Origin: Methylomonas sp.
GTDB taxonomy: Bacteria; Pseudomonadota; Gammaproteobacteria; Methylococcales; Methylomonadaceae
DNA: 20,971 bases
Direction: 5' to 3'
NCBI GenBank assembly: GCA_026990815.1
Contig: JALXCS010000146.1
Span: forward strand, 1-20,971
Both the position numbers and the translations under genes were made by a program. The notes beneath the pieces were generated by a model. It made no database searches. It worked only from the letters and a program-made list of their open reading frames with translations, and was not told where the DNA came from. Shown in pieces: positions 7,855 through 14,738 of the stretch; positions within the stretch are counted from its first letter, which is position 1, and each line of letters opens with the position of its first letter.

Positions 7855-9015
7855 TCAACGAACAACACGACTAACAAGCTCTCTGTAGGTTCCTATAAGC
7901 TGTTCTTTAATAATCTCTGGCATAAAATCTTTTGCTGATAGCCATGCTTGTTTCCGCATTCTATTTAATCTATGAGGATCATTGACAAGATTAGAAATTG
8001 ACGAAGCCATTTCCTCGGGTGTTGAAACTAATATGCCATTTTTATTATCGATAATAATATCGTTTTGCCCTGGACCATGCACGGCAATAACTGGTGTAGA
8101 ACATGCCATCGCTTCTGCAAGAACCAAACCTTGTGTATCTGTTATTGATGAAAATAAAAACAAATCTGCCTGTTTGTAAAAATTTATTAGTTGCGCTTGA
8201 GGCGGTTTCACTACAAATTGTATCTGCTGCGGCGATAATTTAAGATGCTGATAAGCATAATTTCGGAGATTTTCATATTCAATACCATAACCAACCAGAG
8301 TGAGGACAATACCATCCTTCAACAACTGACAAGCATCTAAAATAAACTGGATATTTTTCTCCCTGGTAAAACGTCCTACGGTCAATAATTTTATTGCCCT
8401 TGTCGATGTGTAATCACCCGGGATGAAAGATAAATTGCAATAACAAGACTGCAATGGACTGGGAATACAAACCAGCCTGGCTGTTATTCTTTGCCTGACA
8501 AGATAATTAGCAATACTTTGGCCGGGAACTATAATTCCATCTACTTTGGTGCAAAATTTTCTGACCAGTTTTACGATTAACGTTTTGGAGAGACTAACTG
8601 GCAATGGTACATAATGCGCATACTCCTCATAGAGTGTGTGGTAAGTAAATATCACTGGAATCCCGAATTGACGCGCCACTTCCAGAGCCTTAACACCAAG
8701 CAGAAAGGGATGGTGAACATGGATAATATCTGGATTAATGTTACGGATAATCCTCGTCAACTGTGTCACCATAAACCAGGGAATAGCATAATGTTTTTGC
8801 TGGCGCTTGAATTTTATCGGTGTCTGAATCCGAATTACATGAGCTGGATCATCATGCATGTCAGCCAAAAAATCAAGAGTTATCAGCCTCACAAAATGCT
8901 GATCTTTTTGTAATGCTGCAATCTGGGCATTAATGGAACTGACCACCCCGCCTCTATAAGGCGTGTAGTTATTACTTATCAGTGCAATTCGTAATTTTTT
9001 ATTACCTTTATCCAC
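7855..9015 (-). CDS. GT4-family (GT-B) glycosyltransferase, lipid glucosyltransferase-like
   Basis: This 386-residue GT-B enzyme has an N-terminal acceptor domain starting RIALISNNYTPYRGGV (about 9-24). HVHHPFLLGVKALEVA (about 99-114) and FTYHTLYEEYAHYVPLP (about 123-139) resemble the mono- and diglucosyldiacylglycerol synthase branch. The donor domain begins near LLTVGRFTREKN (about 210-221). The nucleotide-sugar EX7E motif appears as DTQGLVLAE (D293 to E301), so the first Glu is replaced by Asp. No signal peptide is present; it probably acts at the cytosolic membrane face. The start GTG lies 3 nt after the stop of the CDP-alcohol phosphatidyltransferase gene, which implies coupled translation. 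With that partner I infer glycosylation of a lipid made by the cluster. The sugar and acceptor are unknown. Confidence 0.85.
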   Translation of the reverse strand: MDKGNKKLRIALISNNYTPYRGGVVSSINAQIAALQKDQHFVRLITLDFLADMHDDPAHVIRIQTPIKFKRQQKHYAIPWFMVTQLTRIIRNINPDIIHVHHPFLLGVKALEVARQFGIPVIFTYHTLYEEYAHYVPLPVSLSKTLIVKLVRKFCTKVDGIIVPGQSIANYLVRQRITARLVCIPSPLQSCYCNLSFIPGDYTSTRAIKLLTVGRFTREKNIQFILDACQLLKDGIVLTLVGYGIEYENLRNYAYQHLKLSPQQIQFVVKPPQAQLINFYKQADLFLFSSITDTQGLVLAEAMACSTPVIAVHGPGQNDIIIDNKNGILVSTPEEMASSISNLVNDPHRLNRMRKQAWLSAKDFMPEIIKEQLIGTYRELVSRVVR

Positions 9016-9018
9016 AAA

Positions 9019-9594
9019 TTATTGTTCCCGCAACACATGCCAAATAGTACGAACATTTGATTTTAATTTTTTCAATGTCAAGGTAATAGCGAGTTCTTCA
9101 ATGGCGGCCAATGCATAAATAAAAACGGCAATATGAAATGGCCAGGCGATATCAGCAAGAAATAGCGGGTATAAAGACAAACCAATTGATGCTGCGGCAA
9201 TTTTGACACCCCAGGTATGATAGCTCGGATAGCTATCAAATTTAATGCTAGCCGCTGTTGCCGGAATCAGAAAGCAAGCCAGAATAATATAAAGATAGAA
9301 ATCTTCACGATGAACAATTTCGGGCCAAAGCCACCAACTGCCAAAGCCTATCGTGATATATGTCAGCAAATCAGCCCAGCTATCCAGCATTACCCCAAAC
9401 TGAGACATTTGCCCGGTAAAACGCGCTACAACCCCATCTACCAGGTCAGAAAAAAATGCAATCGCCAAGACTCCCATAAAAGCCACACCATACCCGTGCC
9501 ATGCCAACCACAACATAACCGGGGCAGTAATAAAGCGAGTGCCGGTAATCAAATTGGGTAGGGTTAAGTGAGGATGAATATCTGTCAATCTCAT
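9019..9594 (-). CDS. CDP-alcohol phosphatidyltransferase
   Basis: A 191-residue integral membrane enzyme of PF01066. The full catalytic signature D-x2-DG-x2-AR-x8-G-x3-D-x3-D is present from D50 (D50, D53, G54, A57, R58, G67, D71, D75) inside SDLVDGVVARFTGQ and the following segment. This signature binds CDP and two metal ions, with the last Asp as base. PNLITGTRF at about 13-21 is the usual N-terminal amphipathic start of the family, and about five or six further membrane segments follow. Members make phosphatidylglycerophosphate, phosphatidylserine, phosphatidylinositol phosphate or cardiolipin. The subfamily is not clear, and a housekeeping PgsA is less likely given the neighbours. Its ATG overlaps the TGA of the AlkB-like gene (ATGA at 9591-9594), and its stop is 3 nt before the GT4 start. 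The family is certain and the alcohol acceptor unknown. Confidence 0.88.
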   Translation of the reverse strand: MRLTDIHPHLTLPNLITGTRFITAPVMLWLAWHGYGVAFMGVLAIAFFSDLVDGVVARFTGQMSQFGVMLDSWADLLTYITIGFGSWWLWPEIVHREDFYLYIILACFLIPATAASIKFDSYPSYHTWGVKIAAASIGLSLYPLFLADIAWPFHIAVFIYALAAIEELAITLTLKKLKSNVRTIWHVLREQ

Positions 9595-10724
9595 AATTTT
9601 GAATGGTTTTCCATAATAATTGATGATGGAAGTTTGACAACTCTTTTGTCTGTTTGTTCTTGTTCATGCAAGCTATTCAAATGCCCAAACTGTTGCAGAA
9701 TTTTCTCTGATGCTCTTCGATAAGATGAATTATTTAATTTGACCCAGAGATTGGTCACAAAATAACCATAAGGCATTTTTGGCCCATCATCAGCAAAAGG
9801 AATTTGATAGAAAGGAATTCCGGCATTCTGATGATGACCGATATGATTCGACAGCCCAATTAACGCGTATTCTGTAAAACAGGACTGATTGACCCAAGCC
9901 AGAATATTTTTTGCCTTGCCCTTTTGTAAACCCCAATGTTGATAGTAATTGATTGTTTCAAGTAAACGAATGCCGGCCAACGCCTGGTAAAGAAAAATAA
10001 AAGCCGCAGCCCAACCGAAAAAAAACAAAATTAACAAAATCAACATAAATTCGATTATGAGTCCAACCAATACTCTGTTAGCTAGCATTCGCCGATGAAA
10101 TAGTGGTTTACTGCTGAACCCCAGCCTGTTTGACTCGGAATCCCAGGCATAGATAAAATGGTCAACAAATATTCGTTGCCAATAGCGCTTGAAGCTTTCC
10201 CCCATAACAGCAGTTGCAATATCATCAGGTGTTGCAACCCGCTGATGATGACCACGCAAATGAGCCAGCGCAAAATGGTCATAGCAAACACTGTATAGTA
10301 AACATCGGCCCAAGATACGCTGTATTCTTCGGGGCCGATGGATCAGTTCATGAGCCACAATGAATGCAGAACTGCCAGAAGTTGTCCCCACCAATATCCG
10401 CATCACAATTAAATTAACAAATGAGGTAACCATGTCACCGGGTGAATTCCACTGGAATTGACTGGCATCGATGACAAGCAAACTGATAATCAAAAACTGG
10501 AAAAATGCCAGGACATATAAAATACCATCGTAATACCAACTGGAGACGATATGTTTTACCTGATAGGGATTGATTCGAGGACTCAACCAATCAATAACAA
10601 TCAAAAGCCAAAGTGGAATTGTCCAGACAAGCGCAGTTCCCGAATCATGAGGCGCCGAAAGTAAAAACCCGACGACACACATTGGAAAAATAAAACTGGT
10701 TAAATACTTCAAATGGTCAAACAT
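9591..10724 (-). CDS. AlkB-like membrane diiron hydroxylase
   Basis: This 377-residue polytopic membrane protein belongs to the fatty acid desaturase/AlkB hydroxylase superfamily (PF00487). All nine AlkB-type iron-ligand histidines are in place: H125 and H129 in HELIHR, H155, H159 and H160 in HLRGHHQRVATPDD, H263 in NYYQHWGL, and H294, H297 and H298 in LSNHIGHHQNAG. The second and third boxes closely follow those of alkane 1-monooxygenase. The fourth diverges outside the histidines (AlkB has QRHSDHH). Such enzymes hydroxylate alkyl or acyl chains with O2 and electrons from rubredoxin or ferredoxin. I set the start at ATG 10724 because GAGGT sits 6 nt upstream; a TTG at 10748 is the longer alternative. 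The last four bases overlap the CDP-alcohol phosphatidyltransferase start. No rubredoxin gene lies in the window. The substrate is probably a lipid tail, by inference. Confidence 0.85.
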   Translation of the reverse strand: MFDHLKYLTSFIFPMCVVGFLLSAPHDSGTALVWTIPLWLLIVIDWLSPRINPYQVKHIVSSWYYDGILYVLAFFQFLIISLLVIDASQFQWNSPGDMVTSFVNLIVMRILVGTTSGSSAFIVAHELIHRPRRIQRILGRCLLYSVCYDHFALAHLRGHHQRVATPDDIATAVMGESFKRYWQRIFVDHFIYAWDSESNRLGFSSKPLFHRRMLANRVLVGLIIEFMLILLILFFFGWAAAFIFLYQALAGIRLLETINYYQHWGLQKGKAKNILAWVNQSCFTEYALIGLSNHIGHHQNAGIPFYQIPFADDGPKMPYGYFVTNLWVKLNNSSYRRASEKILQQFGHLNSLHEQEQTDKRVVKLPSSIIMENHSKL

Positions 10725-10735
10725 CGCCGACCTCG
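10710..10735 (-). promoter_or_regulatory. Ribosome binding site deciding the AlkB-like start
   Basis: GAGGT precedes the ATG at 10724 with 6 nt spacing on the minus strand, whereas the upstream TTG at 10748 has no such site. This supports a protein starting MFDHLKYL rather than the longer form. Confidence 0.6.
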
Positions 10736-10843
10736 TATTTACCCTCAAAGTTCAAGAGAATTTTGTAATTCCAGGCTAAATTATTCTTTAGCTGATTTCT
10801 ATTGACTTGGAAGATAATGAATTGTAATTATTGTTATAAAACT

Positions 10844-13000
10844 CTAATATCTATTTGGTCTAAAAAATTTATGAATCAGGTACCTGATTGGCAAGCTCAG
10901 TTTAAACCGTGTACCGACAAATCTTAATGATGCATAACCACTATAAATTCGCTGCCATTGCATGTCCAGTATTGCATAATCACCCGTGCGGTGTAAAACA
11001 TCATCCATATAAATCTGAATCGCTTTTTTGGCTAAAAAAGTATGCCCGGAGGCAATATTATCAATTGAAATATGAATGCTGGCAATTTTGGGATTGATCC
11101 CCCAATATTTCCATTCATCAACCAGTCGCATATAATCCTTGCCTAAGCCGCTTACCTCAATCGCCATATTCAGACCAAGCAATTCAGGTAAAAATTCGGT
11201 CGTATGACTGGATAAAGCCAGCATATAAACAGGCAAATCAAAAGCACTATTGATAAAACCATGATATTCAATAAAATCCTCACTGTCCGCAGGAGGCAGG
11301 TTAATTGATAGGCTATTCAATAATTGCCGGAATATAAAGGGATGATTTTGCTGCAATTTGCCATTACCGATTTCATCACAATAAATTTCAAATAATAGAT
11401 CAGAAATGTCCGGATAATCATGCTGCAAAAATATACTATTTTGCAGCCAACAGCCATCAATCAGAATCATCGGAGCGATTTGTTCTATTCCCCAGATATA
11501 GGCTTCTTTGGATATTTTCGGTTTTCCTTGCAAGGGCTTGTAAGCGTTTATTTCACACTGATAATCCTGGTCTATCCAGGATTCAAATTGTTCATGTCTA
11601 TAATGTTTGAACGGCAATGAATTGAAAAATCTGCACCATTGCAAAAGTCTTGCTACCCTTTTTTTTGCTTCCGGCAGCACATCTGGATATAAATCAGCAT
11701 TGACCAGATAATAGTAGAGCTTTCTGTTACTTAAGCCAGAATAAGTATTTGCAGGAAAATCATGTATTCCATGTTTGATAAAACCTGTTTTTTGCTGTTG
11801 CTCAATAGTATTAGTCGGTATTTTAGATACTCCATTTTGTAGCCAATCTTTGACAATCTGCAATTCAGATTCATTAAGCACCCCAAACATTGGCCCTTGA
11901 AATTCAAATAATGTCAATAATCGACTTTCCATCGGATTGTTGCTATCAACATATTCGGAATTTTTTAATGCCATAAGAAAATGCTGATTATTTCCGGGCA
12001 TTCCTTCAAACCAAGGGTCCAAAGACTTACCTTCCAGTTTGATATTCCGGTGATGTCCAATGGCCGCCAGCTTTTTTTTCAGAAACAAATTTGCAATGGC
12101 CTGCTGTGGCGTCAACGGAGTTTCCAGCTTCTCGTTAAACTGGTCTCGGCAACGCTGCATTTGTAGTTGATAAAGCCAAAATCCCCTTTGTACCCTTTGC
12201 CAAACTGCTGTTTTTTGTTGCGAAAATAAGTCCAGATAATCATTAATACAAACTTGCAAAGCAGGCAATTGGCCTTTAATACATTGCTGGCGCCGCTCAA
12301 AAAATGGCAAAGGTAATTGATGATCAGGAAAACACACTTCAATCAGAGTCGGTATTTGACAGTACGCCAGTGTAAAACCAAGGATTTCAGGAAAAAAAAT
12401 TCTAGGAAAATGCGAAAAAGCAAGCTGAATAGCAGAAAAACTGAACATATTTTCAAGAACTTCAGGATTTGTGCAGTAGGTGTATCGATAGATGAGCGGA
12501 ATTTTTCCGCCACAGGCCAAAATCAACGAACGACTTAGCGATGGTAAATCACCATATGCTTCCCCTTTATTGACTGTCTGTCGATAGGCCAAGATCAACC
12601 GACTGGCAAAGTTGGTTTGGCAACATACAATTTTTGAGATATTTCCCAGCCAGAGAGGTTGTGTCAATAAAATTGCCGCCGATTGATTTACACAATCATA
12701 CTGGTTCTTGATGTCCCAAAGCTGCTTGTTCAAAGGCGGTATTTCCAAAGCAGATAGAGCTTCTGGCTGGTAATCTGCAACAAACGATGCACGATAATTA
12801 CTTTCTGCTTCCAATAACCACTGGTCAACAAAATGATAAGCTTGTGGCAATTTCTCAGCATAACTTTCCAGATGACCTAGAAAATATAAAACCTCTCTGC
12901 TCGACAAATCTTTATCGTAAAAAAATTGTCTATGTTTCGGAAAATGTTTAGCAAAGCGCGTGGATAATGAAGGATCCCACACATGTTCCCCATCACTCAT
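10844..13000 (-). CDS. Tandem heme-oxygenase-like diiron oxidase (iron-containing redox enzyme family)
   Basis: This 718-residue protein has a C-terminal domain (about 500-670) that fits the 'iron-containing redox enzyme' branch (PF14518) of the heme-oxygenase-like diiron oxidases (HDO). Likely ligands are E543 in YCDEIGNG, H553 in QNHP, E606 in FLPELLGL, and H643, D647 and H653 in SIHISIDNIASGH. The N-terminal half (about 105-260) shows the same layout: LWLGN matches CWLQN, YRQTVNKG matches YCDEIGNG, and FFPEILGF matches FLPELLGL. There, however, only the Glu at 205 survives of the six ligands, so this copy looks like a non-catalytic duplicate. Known HDO enzymes (UndA, SznF, BesC) cleave or oxidise fatty acids and amino acids with O2. 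The ATG overlaps the carbamoyltransferase end by 8 bp. A 119-bp gap separates it from the AlkB-like gene. No membrane segment is apparent. The fold call is good; substrate unknown. Confidence 0.75.
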   Translation of the reverse strand: MSDGEHVWDPSLSTRFAKHFPKHRQFFYDKDLSSREVLYFLGHLESYAEKLPQAYHFVDQWLLEAESNYRASFVADYQPEALSALEIPPLNKQLWDIKNQYDCVNQSAAILLTQPLWLGNISKIVCCQTNFASRLILAYRQTVNKGEAYGDLPSLSRSLILACGGKIPLIYRYTYCTNPEVLENMFSFSAIQLAFSHFPRIFFPEILGFTLAYCQIPTLIEVCFPDHQLPLPFFERRQQCIKGQLPALQVCINDYLDLFSQQKTAVWQRVQRGFWLYQLQMQRCRDQFNEKLETPLTPQQAIANLFLKKKLAAIGHHRNIKLEGKSLDPWFEGMPGNNQHFLMALKNSEYVDSNNPMESRLLTLFEFQGPMFGVLNESELQIVKDWLQNGVSKIPTNTIEQQQKTGFIKHGIHDFPANTYSGLSNRKLYYYLVNADLYPDVLPEAKKRVARLLQWCRFFNSLPFKHYRHEQFESWIDQDYQCEINAYKPLQGKPKISKEAYIWGIEQIAPMILIDGCWLQNSIFLQHDYPDISDLLFEIYCDEIGNGKLQQNHPFIFRQLLNSLSINLPPADSEDFIEYHGFINSAFDLPVYMLALSSHTTEFLPELLGLNMAIEVSGLGKDYMRLVDEWKYWGINPKIASIHISIDNIASGHTFLAKKAIQIYMDDVLHRTGDYAILDMQWQRIYSGYASLRFVGTRFKLSLPIRYLIHKFFRPNRY

Positions 13001-14738
13001 GGCTCGACTTGCGAATCAAATAATCATTTATGACCAAGGCATCCAGCCCAGTGGTAAAAAAAACGGCAAGCGCATCTTCCAGCGAATGCACCATAGGCTT
13101 GCCCATAACGTTAAAACTGGTATTCAACAACATGGGGATTCCAGTTATTTGGAAAAAATTCTGTATCAACTGATAAAAACGTGGATTCCACTGTACTTTA
13201 ACTGTCTGCAACCGGCCAGTGCCATCAACATGACAGACAGCCGCTATCTTCTGCCGCATTTCATCCTTTATTTTCAGGGTCTTATCCATATATGGTGATT
13301 CATGATAATACTCAAAAAAATCTGTGGCATATTCATGCAAAACGGAAGGAGCGAAAGGCCTGAAGCTTTCCCTAAATTTAATGCTTTGGTTAATTTTATC
13401 CTTGATTTCCGGCTGTCTGGGATCAGCGAGTATCGAACGATTACCCAAAGCTCTGGGACCATACTCCGCACGACCCTGTATCCAGCCAATCAACTGACCT
13501 TCTGCCAGCAATTTAGCCACCGTCTCACAGATGCTTTTGGGTAGATGTTGAATATCCAACGCCTTGTTAAATTGAATCAATTGATTAATTGATTGATCAG
13601 AAATTGTCGTTCCAAGATAGGGAGATAGCGCTTGCAGTGGCTTTGAAACTTTTGATTGATGCCGATACAGTGCCAGCCAGGCTGCGCCCAATGCGGTTCC
13701 ATCATCAGCTGGAGCCGATGGTATAAATACTTTATTAAAACCTGTGCGGTTTTTTATCTGGCCATTGTAAGCAGAATTTAAAGCACAACCGCCACCCAGT
13801 ACCAAATTTTTTTGCCCCGTAATTTGCTGTAAATGCAATAATAACCTAGTCATCAGTTCAGCAAAAAAGTATTGTCCGGTAAAAGCCAAATCAGCCGCCA
13901 GCTCAATAGAATCTTGACTGTTGCGTTTGAATTGCTCCAGTTGCTGCAGACTGGAAAACAAATTTTTTCCTGCATGTTGACAAACAAAGCCATCAACAGA
14001 AATCGTTGTTTGCAGCAAATCGTATAATCTGACATTCAACCTCCCATAGGGGGCTAGGCCCATGACTTTCCATTCCTCACCTTTGAGCCAGTCAAATCCG
14101 CAAAGTTCGGTAATTTTCATGTAATAAAAACCAATGCTGCCGGTTCCTTTCGACTCAAAAAGGCATTTCAAGCTACCGTTTTGATACTCATAGAATGCCA
14201 TCGAACCCTGCTCTCCAAAAGAATCAATGACAGCACAAGCGGCTTCGGAAAAAGGACTGCTATAACATGCTGTTGCTGCATGGGTCAGATGGTGAGAAAA
14301 ATCCGCAAATTCCAACTTACACTCAGGATAGCATTCCCGAATTACCCGCACCAAATTGATACCGGCACTGGCAATCTGGTTTCGTTGGCTGGCGATCATG
14401 TGATGCAACTGATAATTATTGAGTGGCGAACGTAATTTTTTGATACCGGTTTTCAAAAGTCCCGGTGCTGTTAAACAACCCAGCGCAGCGACTACGTTTT
14501 CATACAAAGGCCGATGCTTTCGCCAGTTAATAGCAATAGTAATCTGATCCGGATGCGGGCAATATCTGGTCAACAACTCTTGCACCCAAAACAAGGGATC
14601 TGCCGGACAATGCAAAGCCCGCTTATTTTGCAAATAACGTTCCGTTGCTTCTGCAAACAAAACTTCTCCCTGATTATTGATAATCGCAAGCGCGGGGTCA
14701 TGATAAGTCACTGACAGGCCTATATAATAACGGGTCAT
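12993..14738 (-). CDS. NodU/TobZ-type O-carbamoyltransferase
   Basis: A 581-residue carbamoyltransferase of the NodU/CmcH/TobZ family (PF02543 with the C-terminal domain PF16861). The enzyme makes carbamoyladenylate from carbamoyl phosphate and ATP in a Kae1-like domain and passes the carbamoyl group to a hydroxyl. Visible signatures are the metal site H149-x3-H153 in DFSHHLTHAATACYSSPF, GGGCALNSAYNG at about 315-326, PADDGTALGAAW at about 343-354, and the C-terminal GRAEYGPRALGNRSILADPR (about 422-441), RPFAPSVL and LLNTSFNVMGKP. The start is ATG 14738, which shares ATGA with the TGA of the radical SAM gene; a longer in-frame extension to 14975 overlaps that gene and is not used. The gene overlaps the HDO gene by 8 bp. 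Family members decorate Nod factors and antibiotics, so a secondary-product or lipid role is inferred. The hydroxyl acceptor is unknown. Confidence 0.9.
   Translation of the reverse strand: MTRYYIGLSVTYHDPALAIINNQGEVLFAEATERYLQNKRALHCPADPLFWVQELLTRYCPHPDQITIAINWRKHRPLYENVVAALGCLTAPGLLKTGIKKLRSPLNNYQLHHMIASQRNQIASAGINLVRVIRECYPECKLEFADFSHHLTHAATACYSSPFSEAACAVIDSFGEQGSMAFYEYQNGSLKCLFESKGTGSIGFYYMKITELCGFDWLKGEEWKVMGLAPYGRLNVRLYDLLQTTISVDGFVCQHAGKNLFSSLQQLEQFKRNSQDSIELAADLAFTGQYFFAELMTRLLLHLQQITGQKNLVLGGGCALNSAYNGQIKNRTGFNKVFIPSAPADDGTALGAAWLALYRHQSKVSKPLQALSPYLGTTISDQSINQLIQFNKALDIQHLPKSICETVAKLLAEGQLIGWIQGRAEYGPRALGNRSILADPRQPEIKDKINQSIKFRESFRPFAPSVLHEYATDFFEYYHESPYMDKTLKIKDEMRQKIAAVCHVDGTGRLQTVKVQWNPRFYQLIQNFFQITGIPMLLNTSFNVMGKPMVHSLEDALAVFFTTGLDALVINDYLIRKSSHE

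Noticed and set aside
9217..9561. 114-codon plus-strand ORF opposite the CDP-alcohol phosphatidyltransferase
   Set aside because: It lies antisense to a gene with an intact catalytic signature; its composition is that of a complementary-strand artefact.
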